Source: Blastococcus sp. KM273128
GTDB lineage: Bacteria; Actinomycetota; Actinomycetes; Mycobacteriales; Geodermatophilaceae
Assembly: GCF_021698975.1 (NCBI RefSeq)
Contig: NZ_SSXA01000012.1
Span: 1-64,000 of the forward strand
Direction of reading: 5' to 3'
DNA: 64,000 nt
A program made the translations under genes and the position numbers. This document shows positions 42,747 to 51,838 of this stretch, one piece after another (position 1 is the first letter of the stretch; each line of letters begins with the position of its first letter). The notes below the pieces were generated by a model. The model ran no database searches, was not told the origin of the DNA, and was given only the letters and a program-made list of their open reading frames with translations.

Positions 42747-43715
42747 ATGCGAGGACGCGTTCTCGGGCTGGTGTTGCTGGGTGCGGGGGCGTTCCTCATC
42801 GCCGCGGCGCTCTCCGTCCGGCTGATCCTGGCGCCCACGATGGTCAAGCTGCCGCTGGACCAGACGGCGGCGCCCACCGCCTCGGGCACCGGCGTGAGCT
42901 TCTTCGACCTCGGGGAGATGCGCCAGCTGCGCGGCCTGGAGGCCGAGGTGCAGCAGCGCGTGCAGGGCGACCCGGGGTCCGAGGACGCCGGCGACGACGT
43001 CGCCGTCTGGAGCTTCGGCTCGACGGTGAACGACGCCGACGGGACGCTGCTGAACGCCTCCACCTACCGGGTGTGCCTGGACCGCACCGAGGCCGTCGCC
43101 GTCGAGTGCGGCTCCGACCACGTCGACGACGACCGCAGCAAGGACGTCGAGGGGCTCACCCTCACCTTCCCCTTCGGCACCGAGCAGCGCGACTACGAGC
43201 TGTTCAACCCGACCACGGGCATGTCGTTCCCCGCCCGCTTCCAGGGCGTCGAGGAGATGGAGGGGCTCGAGGTCTACAAGTTCGTCACGACCGTCCCCGA
43301 GACGGTCATCCGCGAGACCGACGTCCCCGGCGCGCTGGTGGGCGACCCCGAGGCCGGCACCGTCCCGGCCGAGGTGGTCTACAGCAACGAGCGCACCGTG
43401 TGGGTGGAGCCGACCAGCGGCGTCGTCGTCACCGCGTCGGAGTCGCCGAACACCGTGCTCCGCGGGCCCGACGGCACGACCGGCGTCACGATGCTGGCCG
43501 GCACCTTCAGCGGCACCGAGGAGACCGTCGCCGCGGGCGTGCAGCGCGCCGAGGAGAACCGCGACCGGATCACCCTCATCCAGCAGACCGTGCCCCTGGC
43601 CGTCGGCGGGATCGGGCTGCTGCTGGTCGTGGGCGGCGTCGTGCTGGTGGCCCGCGACCGGCGCGGGGACCGGGCCGCGCACGCCGGCGGCTCCCGGGCG
43701 GCCACCGGCCGCTGA
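42747..43715 (+). CDS. DUF3068 membrane-anchored protein (Rv0227c-like)
   Basis: A 322-residue protein with an N-terminal membrane helix (RVLGLVLLGAGAFLIAAALS), a ~260-residue extracytoplasmic domain and a C-terminal helix (TVPLAVGGIGLLLVVGGVVLV). PTMVKLPLDQTAAPTASG and GMSFPARFQGVEEMEGLEVY are DUF3068 hallmarks; the family is also called the PorA family. Two cysteines (VCLDRTEAVAVEC) could form a disulphide outside. GAGGAG precedes ATG 42747. It lies 38 bp ahead of the AftD-like gene and is probably co-transcribed. Role unknown, linked to envelope assembly by context. Confidence 0.85.
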   Translation: MRGRVLGLVLLGAGAFLIAAALSVRLILAPTMVKLPLDQTAAPTASGTGVSFFDLGEMRQLRGLEAEVQQRVQGDPGSEDAGDDVAVWSFGSTVNDADGTLLNASTYRVCLDRTEAVAVECGSDHVDDDRSKDVEGLTLTFPFGTEQRDYELFNPTTGMSFPARFQGVEEMEGLEVYKFVTTVPETVIRETDVPGALVGDPEAGTVPAEVVYSNERTVWVEPTSGVVVTASESPNTVLRGPDGTTGVTMLAGTFSGTEETVAAGVQRAEENRDRITLIQQTVPLAVGGIGLLLVVGGVVLVARDRRGDRAAHAGGSRAATGR

Positions 43716-43753
43716 CCGGCCGGGGAGGGGCGGCCCTCCCCGCCGGTGCACCC

Positions 43754-46700
43754 ATGGCCACCACCCTCGCGCGCGAGCCCGCCGGGTCCTCCCCGGCGGG
43801 CTCCGCGCGCTCCCCGGACCCGGCACCTGCGCCGGGTGCCGCACGCGGCGGCGGCAGCCGGCTTGTCTGGCGGGTCCGCCTGGCCGCGGTGTGCGCGGCG
43901 CTGACCGCGCTCGCGCTCGCCCAGTCGCCCGGCCGACTGGTGGCCGACACCAAGCTCGACCTCTACACGGACCCGGTCGGCTTCCTGTCCCGGGCGCTGC
44001 AGCTGTGGGAGCCCGAGGGGTTCGCGGGCCAGGTGCAGAACCAGGCCTACGGCTACCTGTTCCCCATGGGGCCGTTCTTCGCCCTCGGCCAGGGCGCGGG
44101 CATCCCGCCGTGGCTGGTGCAGCGGCTCTGGTGGGCGCTGCTGCTGTGCACCGCGTTCCTGGGTGTGGTCCTCCTGGCCCGGCGGCTGGGCATCGGCACG
44201 CCCGGCACCGCGCTGCTGGCCGGCCTGGCCTACGCCCTCGCGCCCCGGATGGTCTCGCTGCTGGGCGCGGTCAGCATCGAGGTGCTCCCGATGGCGCTCG
44301 CGCCGTGGGTGCTGCTCCCTCTCGTCGGGGCCGGGCGGCACGGCTCGGCGCGCCGCGCGGCGGCCTTCTCCGGCCTCGCCGTGCTGTGCGTCGGCGGGGT
44401 GAACGCGGTCGCCACCGCCGCCGTCCTGCCGCTGCCGGTGCTGTACCTCCTCACCCGGCCGCCGGGGCCCTTCCGCCGGCGGCTGGTGGCCTGGTGGCTG
44501 GGCGCGGTCGCGCTGGCGACCAGCTGGTGGGCCGTGCCCCTGCTGATCCTGGGGCGGTACAGCCCGCCGTTCCTCGACTTCATCGAGACCGCCGCCACGA
44601 CCACGGCACCGACCGACCTGACGACGGTCCTGCGCGGGGCCACCCACTGGGTCCCCTACCTGGCGACGCCCACCGGCCCCTACTGGCCGGCGGGGTGGGC
44701 GCTGGCGCGGGACGCGCTCCCCGTCGCCGCCACGGTCGTCCTCGCCGCCGCAGGGCTGGTCGCGCTCACCCGCCGGGGGCTGCCGGAGCGCACCTGGCTG
44801 GTGCTCGGGCTGCTCGCCGGCGTCGTGCTCGTCTCCCTCGGCCACGTCGCCGCCGTCGACGGGCTGCTCGCCGGCCGGCTGCACGAGGCCCTGGACGGCG
44901 TGCTCGCCCCGCTCCGGAACGTGCACAAGTTCGAGCCGGTCCTCCGGTTGCCGCTGGCCCTCGGGCTGGCCCACCTCCTCGCCGTGCTGCTCCGCCGGGC
45001 GCGCGAGCACCCGGCCACCGCTCCCGGGCACCCGTTGTGGCCCGGACGGCCCGGCCGGGAGGGGGCGCGCGCCGTCCTCGCGCTGCTCGCCCTGGCGCTG
45101 CTGGCGACGACGTCGCCGGCGCTGGCCGGCCGCATGGCGCCGCAGGGCACGTTCGCGGCGATCCCCTCGTACTGGCAGGAGACGGCGGACCACCTCGCCG
45201 CCGCCCAACCGAGCGGACGGGCGCTGCTGGTCCCGGGGTCGTCGTTCGCCACGTACGCGTGGGGGTCCACCGGCGACGAGCCCCTGCAGGCGCTGGCGCG
45301 GTCCCCGTGGGAGGTGCGCAGCGCGATCCCGCTGACCCCACCCGGGCACATCCGGCTCCTCGACGCGGTGGAGGAGCGGCTGGCCCGCGGCGCCGGATCG
45401 GCCGGGCTGGCCCGGGCCCTCGCCCGGGCCGGGATCTCGCACGTGGTGCTGCGCAACGACCTCGACGCCGGGCCCGCCGGGGCGACCCGCCCGGCGCTGC
45501 TGCGCCAGGCGCTGCTCGGCTCACCGGGCATCGAGCTGGAGGCCGGCTTCGGCCCCGACCACCCCGCCGAGACGCCGTCCGCCGGCATGCGTTTCGACGC
45601 CGGGCTCCAGGAGCCCGCCCCGGCGGTGCAGGTCTTCACCGTGACCGATCCGGCGCCGCCGGCCTGGACCGCGCCGCTGTCCGACGCCGTCACGGTGCAC
45701 GGCGGCCCGGACGCGGTGGTGGCGCTGGAGGAGCAGGGGCTGCTCGACGGCCGGCCGGCGCTGCTCGCGGGCGCCGGCCCGGCGGCGGGGGAGACCGGCG
45801 CGACCCTGGTCAGCGACGCCCTGGTCCGGCGGGAGCGCACCTTCGGCCGGCTGACCGGCGCGGAGTCCGCGGGGCTCGCGCCGGAGGACCCGCTCCGGCT
45901 GGCCGGTGCGGCAGTCGACTACCCGGTGGCGGGGCCGGCCCGCAGCACCGTCCGGTACGGCGGTGGCACGCCCAGCGCGGGGAGCTCCGCCTCCGACCCG
46001 GGTGCCGCCGGCGGCGCCCGAACCGACGCCTCGCCGTGGGCGGCGGTGGACGGCGACCCGCGGACGGCGTGGCGCCCCGCAGAGCACGCGGCGGCGCCGG
46101 CGTCGCTGTGGTGGCGGCTGGAGACCGACGAGCCGTTCCTCGCCGGCACGGTCACGGTGACCCTGGACCCGTCGGCGGCGGAGCTCCCGGCCCGGGTCCG
46201 CCTCACCACCGACGCCGGCGCCTTCGACGTGGCGGTGCGCGGCACCGACCAGCCGCAGCAGCTACCGCTGCCGCCGGGCCGCACCTCCACCCTCATCATC
46301 GCGCCGTCCACGGGCACGGACGGGGCCGTGGCGCTGGCCGAGGTGGAGCTGCCCGGCGTCGCGGTGACCCGCACCGTCGTCACGCCGGAGGCGGACGGGC
46401 CGGTCGACGCCTTCGCGTTCGACACCTCCGGGCCCGGGCGCGCCGGCTGCCTGGAGGCCGCGGACGGCCCCCGCTGCGGTGCCGCGCTGCCCACGGGGGC
46501 GGAGGAGCCGCAGGGGCTCGACCGGGCCTTCACCGTGCCCCGGCCGGGTCGCTACGAGCTGTCCGTGACGGCGGTGCCGCGGCCCGGGCCGGCGCTCGAC
46601 GCGCTCCTCGCCGGGGCCCGGGGCGGCGGGGTCGCGGTGACGGCGAGCAGCAGCGCCGTCGAGGACCCCCGCGGCAGCGCGGCGGCCGCCCTGGACGGCG

Positions 46701-47953
46701 ACCCGCGCACCGCCTGGCTCGCCGATCCGGCCGACGGGGCGCCCTGGCTCGAGCTGCGGTGGAGCGAGCCCCGCACCGTCGACTCGCTGCGGGTGGTCAC
46801 CCGGGAGGGCCTGGCGGCCGCGGTGCCGACGGCGGTGACGGTCGAGGCCGGTGCCGGCCTGCCCGCGCTCCTCGCCCTCGACGACGACGGCACCGCCCGG
46901 TTCGCCCCGGTCACCACCGACCGGCTGCGGGTGGGCCTCCGGCAGCCGCTGGGGCTCGAGTCGTTCGATCCCTACAGCCGCACGACCGACCCGCTCGGCG
47001 TGGGGGTCAGCGAGCTGCAGGTGGGGGCGCCGAACCCCGCGCCCGACGCCGGGACGCCGCTCGAGATCCCGTGCGGGGAGGGCCCCGAGGTCACCGTGGG
47101 CGGGACGTCGTTCCGGACGACCGCCCGCACCACGGTCGGTGCGCTCACCTCGTTGCAACCGCTGCAGCTCGCCGTCTGCGGCGAGGCGGGCCCCGTCGAC
47201 CTCGCTGCGGGCGAGCACCGGCTGGTCGCACCGAGCACCGACGTCCTCAGCGTGGACGCGGCCACGCTGACCAGGCCCGGCGCGGGCGGCGAGGGGGTCG
47301 ACCGCCGGGCCGCGGACGTGGTGCGCTGGGACGCCGAGCACCGCCGGGTCGAGGTCGGCGCCCGCGCGGAGAGCACGCTGTTCGTGGTCCCCGAGAACAC
47401 CAACGCGGGCTGGACCGCGACGCTCGACGGCCGGCCCCTGGAGGCGGTCGCGGTCGACGGGTGGCAGCAGGGCTACGTGCTGCCCGCAGGTCCGGGCGGC
47501 ACGGTCGCCCTCGACTTCGGCCCGGGCACCGCCTACCGGACGGCGCTCGCGGCCGGGGCGGGCGCGGCGCTGCTGCTCGTCGCGCTCGCCGCCGTGCCGA
47601 CGCGCGCTGGCACGCCGCGACCCGGGACCGGGCGGAGCCGGGCGGCGGGGGCCGCGGTGGTGCTCGCGGCGGTCGCGGGGACCGCGCTGGCCGGCGGCCT
47701 GGTCGGGCTCGGGGTGCTCGCGGCCGCCTACCTCGCCGGCCGGTGGGCCGGCCGGCGTCGCCACCTGGTCCTCGGCGCGGCGGCCGCCGGTGCCCTGGGT
47801 GCCTCGGGCGCGCTCCTGCTGCTGGCCCCGGACGGCACCTCGACGGCGCGCCAGGTGTGCGCGCTGGTCGCCCTCGCCGCCGTCGTCGCCGGGGTGCTGC
47901 CCGGTCCGCCGCGGGAGCTCCCGGCCCGGCTCGCGGGCCGCCGGAGGGCGTGA
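43754..47953 (+). CDS. AftD-like alpha-(1->3)-arabinofuranosyltransferase family protein
   Basis: A 1399-residue GT-C enzyme, close to the length of M. tuberculosis AftD. The N-terminal third has about ten helices, with the catalytic-loop region VADTKLDLYTDPVGFL after helix 1 and QNQAYGYLFPMGPFFALGQ. The large extracytoplasmic part holds two F5/8 type C (discoidin) carbohydrate-binding modules around residues 745-850 (AAVDGDPRTAW) and 955-1070 (AALDGDPRTAW), and hydrophobic helices close the C-terminus (~1265-1399). It would transfer arabinofuranose from decaprenyl-phospho-arabinose to an envelope glycan. The exact acceptor is unknown in a non-mycolate organism. Converges on the acyltransferase gene, 7-bp gap. 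Confidence 0.87.
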   Translation: MATTLAREPAGSSPAGSARSPDPAPAPGAARGGGSRLVWRVRLAAVCAALTALALAQSPGRLVADTKLDLYTDPVGFLSRALQLWEPEGFAGQVQNQAYGYLFPMGPFFALGQGAGIPPWLVQRLWWALLLCTAFLGVVLLARRLGIGTPGTALLAGLAYALAPRMVSLLGAVSIEVLPMALAPWVLLPLVGAGRHGSARRAAAFSGLAVLCVGGVNAVATAAVLPLPVLYLLTRPPGPFRRRLVAWWLGAVALATSWWAVPLLILGRYSPPFLDFIETAATTTAPTDLTTVLRGATHWVPYLATPTGPYWPAGWALARDALPVAATVVLAAAGLVALTRRGLPERTWLVLGLLAGVVLVSLGHVAAVDGLLAGRLHEALDGVLAPLRNVHKFEPVLRLPLALGLAHLLAVLLRRAREHPATAPGHPLWPGRPGREGARAVLALLALALLATTSPALAGRMAPQGTFAAIPSYWQETADHLAAAQPSGRALLVPGSSFATYAWGSTGDEPLQALARSPWEVRSAIPLTPPGHIRLLDAVEERLARGAGSAGLARALARAGISHVVLRNDLDAGPAGATRPALLRQALLGSPGIELEAGFGPDHPAETPSAGMRFDAGLQEPAPAVQVFTVTDPAPPAWTAPLSDAVTVHGGPDAVVALEEQGLLDGRPALLAGAGPAAGETGATLVSDALVRRERTFGRLTGAESAGLAPEDPLRLAGAAVDYPVAGPARSTVRYGGGTPSAGSSASDPGAAGGARTDASPWAAVDGDPRTAWRPAEHAAAPASLWWRLETDEPFLAGTVTVTLDPSAAELPARVRLTTDAGAFDVAVRGTDQPQQLPLPPGRTSTLIIAPSTGTDGAVALAEVELPGVAVTRTVVTPEADGPVDAFAFDTSGPGRAGCLEAADGPRCGAALPTGAEEPQGLDRAFTVPRPGRYELSVTAVPRPGPALDALLAGARGGGVAVTASSSAVEDPRGSAAAALDGDPRTAWLADPADGAPWLELRWSEPRTVDSLRVVTREGLAAAVPTAVTVEAGAGLPALLALDDDGTARFAPVTTDRLRVGLRQPLGLESFDPYSRTTDPLGVGVSELQVGAPNPAPDAGTPLEIPCGEGPEVTVGGTSFRTTARTTVGALTSLQPLQLAVCGEAGPVDLAAGEHRLVAPSTDVLSVDAATLTRPGAGGEGVDRRAADVVRWDAEHRRVEVGARAESTLFVVPENTNAGWTATLDGRPLEAVAVDGWQQGYVLPAGPGGTVALDFGPGTAYRTALAAGAGAALLLVALAAVPTRAGTPRPGTGRSRAAGAAVVLAAVAGTALAGGLVGLGVLAAAYLAGRWAGRRRHLVLGAAAAGALGASGALLLLAPDGTSTARQVCALVALAAVVAGVLPGPPRELPARLAGRRRA

Positions 47954-47960
47954 GCCGGGG

Positions 47961-49151
47961 TCAGCCGCGCGCGGCCGGTCCCGCGGGGACGCCGGCCGCG
48001 TGGCCGCCCGCGCCGGTGCCGGCGCTGCCGTCCCGGGAGCCGGGGCGGTCGGGCACCAGGTCCCGGAAGCGCTGCACGAGCGGTCGCTCGATCACCCGGT
48101 AGACCAGCGCGGCGACGGCGACGGCGACCAGCCACGTCACGGGCAGCACCAGCGCCAGGGGGTGGCTGAAGACGTCCCACAGCACGAACAGCAGCGGCAT
48201 GTGGAAGAGGAACAGCCCGTAGGAGCGCTCCCCGAGCCAGTCCATCGGCCGGCTGGCGAGGAGGCGGCGCCCCCGGCCCGCCGCCTGGTCGCCGAACACC
48301 AGGGGCCAGAGGGCCAGCGCGGCCACCCCCGTGTAGAGCACGTGCTTGGTGATCCCCTGCCCGGCGGTCAGGGCCGAGGAGAGGTCGACGGGGCCGGTGA
48401 AGGGCCCCGCGGCGACCCAGAACAGCGCCGCGGCCGCGCCCCAGCACGTCCACGGGCTGCCACCCAGCTCGTGCGCCCGGCGCACCGGCGCCCAGTCGGG
48501 GGAGGCGACGGAGAGCACGGCGATCGCCATGCCGGCCCCGAACCACGACGCGTAGGCCGGCAGCCACAGCGTCAGCGAGCCGAGCAGGTAGGGGTCCGAG
48601 GCCGCCCACGCGAACCAGGCGAAGCCCAGGAGGGAGGCCGCTCCCAGCGCGACGAGCAGGAGCCCGGGACGCCACCGCCCCCCGCACAGCCGGAGCAGGC
48701 CGGCGACGATCGCGGGGAGCAGGACGTAGAAGGAGACCTCGGTGCACAGGCTCCAGGCGTGGTCCAGGCCGTCGGCGTGCCAGTCGCGGGAGTAGATCTG
48801 GGTGAGGGTGAGGAAGCGCAGCCAGTCGCCGCCGTCCATCTCCCGGTTGCCGGGCAGGAACAGCCCGGCGACCACCACGCACACCCAGTACGCCGGCAGG
48901 ATGCGCAGCGCGCGGCGCCAGAGGAAGGCAGCGGTGCGCGGGGCCGGGCGCCCCTCGGCCGCGGCGCGCAGGAGCGGCTGGGAGAGCAGGAAGCCCGAGA
49001 GCGCGAAGAAGACGGCGACGCCGACGTCCAGCCGGGCCAGCGCGTAGCCCACCGTGTCGGCGGTGTACGCGCCGGTCCAGAAGGCCGCGTGGGTGGTGAC
49101 GACGGCGGTCGCCGCGAGGGCCCGCAGACCGTTGAGGCCCGGGTAGCGCAC
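47961..49151 (-). CDS. Membrane acyltransferase (OafA/Rv0228-like)
   Basis: A 396-residue acyltransferase-3 family protein with about ten helices. RYPGLNGLRALAATAVVTTHAAF at the N-terminus carries the conserved catalytic His; VFFALSGFLLSQPLL and the Arg of RRALRILPAYW follow. It O-acylates sugars of extracytoplasmic glycans. GTG 49151 was chosen; a CTG at 49160 overlapping the upstream stop would add three residues. No clear ribosome site, so coupling to the upstream gene is likely. Corresponds to Rv0228 beside DUF3068 in mycobacteria. The last ~30 residues are low-complexity. Confidence 0.85.
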   Translation of the reverse strand: MRYPGLNGLRALAATAVVTTHAAFWTGAYTADTVGYALARLDVGVAVFFALSGFLLSQPLLRAAAEGRPAPRTAAFLWRRALRILPAYWVCVVVAGLFLPGNREMDGGDWLRFLTLTQIYSRDWHADGLDHAWSLCTEVSFYVLLPAIVAGLLRLCGGRWRPGLLLVALGAASLLGFAWFAWAASDPYLLGSLTLWLPAYASWFGAGMAIAVLSVASPDWAPVRRAHELGGSPWTCWGAAAALFWVAAGPFTGPVDLSSALTAGQGITKHVLYTGVAALALWPLVFGDQAAGRGRRLLASRPMDWLGERSYGLFLFHMPLLFVLWDVFSHPLALVLPVTWLVAVAVAALVYRVIERPLVQRFRDLVPDRPGSRDGSAGTGAGGHAAGVPAGPAARG

Positions 49152-49156
49152 GGCGG

Positions 49157-51022
49157 TCAGCCGGCGCCGGGGACGAGGGCGAGGGGCTGCCCGACGGCCA
49201 CGGAGGTCACGCACAGCGGGGCCTCGCGGTCGGCCACCTCGAGGACGACGCGGTCGACCGACCCGGTCACCTGCACGAACAGGTTGTGCACCCCGGCCTC
49301 CGCGACCCCCGCGCCGGCGGTGTCCCCGGCCCGCACGGTCACCAGGTTGCCCATCCCCGCGAAGTAGGAGATCTGCACCAGCCAGCGGCCGTCCGGCGTC
49401 GCCCGCGGCAGCTCCACCTCGGCCGGGTCGTCGCCGGCAGGCCAGCCGCAGTCCGGTGCCAGGCCGGGACCCGAGGTGGACACCGGGTCGACGACGGCCA
49501 GCTGCCCGTGGCCCTGGTCGTCCAGGGTCACGATCTCGTCGACGACCTGGCCCTCGGCCAGGAAGGCCGGCAGCCGCGGCAACCCGGCCAGGACGACCGA
49601 CGCGCGGTTGGCCGGCGCCAGCTCCTCGGGCACGACGTGCGACGGCACCGGGCCGTCGGCGAGGACCAGCTCGGCCCGGCCGGTGAGGTCGGCCTTCGCG
49701 TTGTCGACGAAGTCGCTGCCGGCGTTGGCCGACCAGTGGCGGGTGAAGCCGGCGGTCGAGAGGACGGCGCCGGCGACGAGGGCGGCGGCCACCGCGAGCC
49801 CGACCCCGGTGCGCGCGACGCGGTCGGTCGCCCGCACCGCCGCCCCGCGGGTGGTCCACCCGCGCCGGGCCAGGACCCGTGGCGCCTCCCGGACGGGGAG
49901 GAACGCGAGCCCGGCCGCCAGCGCCACCACGAGCGCGACCGTGGCGGGCGGGACGAGGCCCGCCGGCACCGCGCCGGCCGTCGCGCCGGCGGCGGAGGCA
50001 CCGAGCACGGCGGTGACGACGACCACCGCGGCGAGCAGCCAGGCGCGCAGCGCGCCCCGGTGGACCAGCACGGAGGCGAGGACGACGAGGGCCAGCGCCA
50101 CGGGCGCGCCGCGCACCAGGCCGATCGGTGGGTCGGGCGTCGCGAGCGGGGCCAGCGCGGCCTCCCAGCGCCAGGGGCCTCCGACCAGGCCGGGGAGCAC
50201 GGTGCGGGTGAGGACGTCGGGCAGCGCGCGCAGCCCCCCGGCGAGGGCGGCGCCGTCGACGAGCGGCGCCCCGGAGGCGAGCAGGCGCACGCCGAGGCCC
50301 ACGGCGACGGCGACCAGGTGCGCCGCCCAGACCAGGCGCAGCCGGGCCAGCGCGCGCAGCCGGGCCGCCGGCGGGCCCCCGGTCGCCCACAGCGCCGTGC
50401 CGGCCAGGAGCAGCAGCGGCACCAGCGCCGCCTCGACGGCGAAGAGCACACCGGCGGCGATGGCCAGCGCGCTGGTCACGAGGGGTGCGCGCGCACCCGT
50501 CCGCAGCGCCTGCACGTGCCCGCGGACGGCGACCAGCAGCGCGAGCTGCAGCGGCAGCTGCACCAGGGCCGCGCTCCACCACAGCCCGCCGGGGAGGGTG
50601 AGGGAGCTGGCCAGGTAGAGCGTCAGCGGCAGCAGCACGGCCGGCCGGCGGCCGAAGAGCTCGACCAGCAGCCGATACAGGAGGAGGTCGACGAGCAGCT
50701 GCCCGAGCAGCTCCAGCCCCACGAGGGCCGGCCACGACAGCGGCGCGATCGCCGCGACGCCCCGCGCCAGGCCCACCGCGCCGGGCGGGCCGGGGATCTC
50801 GACCGGCAGGCCCGCGGCCACCGCGGCCGCGAGGAAGTCCGGCCCGGTGAGCCAGCCGCTCGCCGCGGCCCAGCCCCGGAGGAGCAGGTGGCCCGCGATG
50901 AGCACGGCCGCCACCGCCGGGACGACGACCGCGCGGTCGATGCGCAGCTGCACCACGGTGGTCCCCGGGCGCGGGGGAGCCTCCGCGGGCGCGTCGACGT
51001 CGACGCGCGGGGGTGCGCTCAT
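49157..51022 (-). CDS. Polytopic membrane protein of the envelope locus
   Basis: A 621-residue protein with about ten to twelve helices in residues 30-420 and an extracytoplasmic C-terminal domain (~430-621). I do not recognise a family with certainty. The topology, many helices then a soluble domain with two Cys (APDCGWPAGD and APLCVTSV), resembles GT-C glycosyltransferases. It is the first gene of a leftward pair with the acyltransferase (5-bp gap), and an 18-bp palindrome shared with the DUF3068-aftD promoter lies upstream. The N-terminal 30 residues are proline-rich and cytoplasmic. Confidence 0.6.
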   Translation of the reverse strand: MSAPPRVDVDAPAEAPPRPGTTVVQLRIDRAVVVPAVAAVLIAGHLLLRGWAAASGWLTGPDFLAAAVAAGLPVEIPGPPGAVGLARGVAAIAPLSWPALVGLELLGQLLVDLLLYRLLVELFGRRPAVLLPLTLYLASSLTLPGGLWWSAALVQLPLQLALLVAVRGHVQALRTGARAPLVTSALAIAAGVLFAVEAALVPLLLLAGTALWATGGPPAARLRALARLRLVWAAHLVAVAVGLGVRLLASGAPLVDGAALAGGLRALPDVLTRTVLPGLVGGPWRWEAALAPLATPDPPIGLVRGAPVALALVVLASVLVHRGALRAWLLAAVVVVTAVLGASAAGATAGAVPAGLVPPATVALVVALAAGLAFLPVREAPRVLARRGWTTRGAAVRATDRVARTGVGLAVAAALVAGAVLSTAGFTRHWSANAGSDFVDNAKADLTGRAELVLADGPVPSHVVPEELAPANRASVVLAGLPRLPAFLAEGQVVDEIVTLDDQGHGQLAVVDPVSTSGPGLAPDCGWPAGDDPAEVELPRATPDGRWLVQISYFAGMGNLVTVRAGDTAGAGVAEAGVHNLFVQVTGSVDRVVLEVADREAPLCVTSVAVGQPLALVPGAG

Positions 51023-51083
51023 GGGGCTCCGTCCACTCCGACCCGGCTTCCGGGGCAGCGTAGACAGCGGGGCTACCGAGCGG

Positions 51084-51101
51084 TAGTACCCGTTGGTACC
51101 A
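51084..51101. promoter_or_regulatory. 18-bp palindrome upstream of the leftward envelope genes
   Basis: TAGTACCCGTTGGTACCA, about 60 bp before the start at 51022, differs at three positions from the palindrome at 42639-42656. The match across 18 bp, with both in front of envelope-glycan operons, suggests common regulation. Confidence 0.55.
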
Positions 51102-51113
51102 CCCGCCGGCCCA

Positions 51114-51746
51114 TTAGGGACGGCGTTCGAGCAGGCCGACGACGGTGGCCGTCGCGGCGTCGACGTCCTCGGGCAGCAGCGCGGCCTCGCCCCGCTCCAC
51201 CCGCGCCAGCATCAGCTCGTTGATGCCGCCCACCGCGGCGAGCACCAGTTCCCGCTCGACCGGCCGCACCTCGTCCGGGAGCTCCTGCGCGAGCCCGCCC
51301 GCCACCTCGCAGATGAGGTCGACGTACCGGTCGATCACCTGCCGGCGCAGCGCCCGGGCCCGCGGCCCCGCCGCCTGGACCTCGACCAGCGCCGCCCAGG
51401 CGACCGCCGGCCCCGCGGCGAGCGTCTCCAGGTAGGCGCCGATGCCCGCGCGCAGCCGCGCCCGCCAGGGCAGCCTGGAGGCGTGCGCCTGCTCCTGCGC
51501 CCGCCGCACGGTGCCGAGCACCTTGTCGTTGGCCCGGGTGTACAGCTCGAGGAGGCACTCCTCCTTGTCGCGGAAGTGGGCGTAGACGATCGTCTTGGAC
51601 ACCCGGCCGGCGCGGGCGATGTCGGAGATCGTGGTGGCCTGGTAGCCCTTCTCGGCCATGCAGGTGGCCAGCGCCCAGAGGATCCGTCCGCGGCGGTGCC
51701 CGTCGTCCACGGAGGGATCGTCGGTGGGGTCGACCAGGGGGTCCAT
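51114..51746 (-). CDS. TetR-family transcriptional regulator
   Basis: A 210-residue TetR protein. The N-terminal HTH is YQATTISDIARAGRVSKTIVYAHF (about residues 35-58) in the order helix 2, turn, recognition helix, followed by RDKEECLLELY. The ligand domain is helical. It is divergent from an MFS transporter gene, with a perfect 6-bp-arm palindrome in the 92-bp gap, so it most likely represses that transporter and itself. Start ATG 51746. Confidence 0.88.
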   Translation of the reverse strand: MDPLVDPTDDPSVDDGHRRGRILWALATCMAEKGYQATTISDIARAGRVSKTIVYAHFRDKEECLLELYTRANDKVLGTVRRAQEQAHASRLPWRARLRAGIGAYLETLAAGPAVAWAALVEVQAAGPRARALRRQVIDRYVDLICEVAGGLAQELPDEVRPVERELVLAAVGGINELMLARVERGEAALLPEDVDAATATVVGLLERRP

Positions 51747-51777
51747 CGCCCCCGGAGGTTAGTGGCCCGGGAGGGCG

Positions 51778-51795
51778 CGGTGAGGCATTTCACCG
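51778..51795. promoter_or_regulatory. Candidate TetR operator
   Basis: CGGTGA-GGCATT-TCACCG, a perfect inverted repeat in the gap between the divergent TetR and MFS genes. Confidence 0.5.
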
Positions 51796-51838
51796 GCCCG
51801 GCGTGGAATGCCGGGCCGCGCTGCGGTGTCGTGCCCAG

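Noticed and set aside
42638..43753. N-terminal extension of the AftD-like protein
   Set aside because: The extension is an Arg-rich shadow of the DUF3068 gene; the proper start gives the family length of about 1400 residues.
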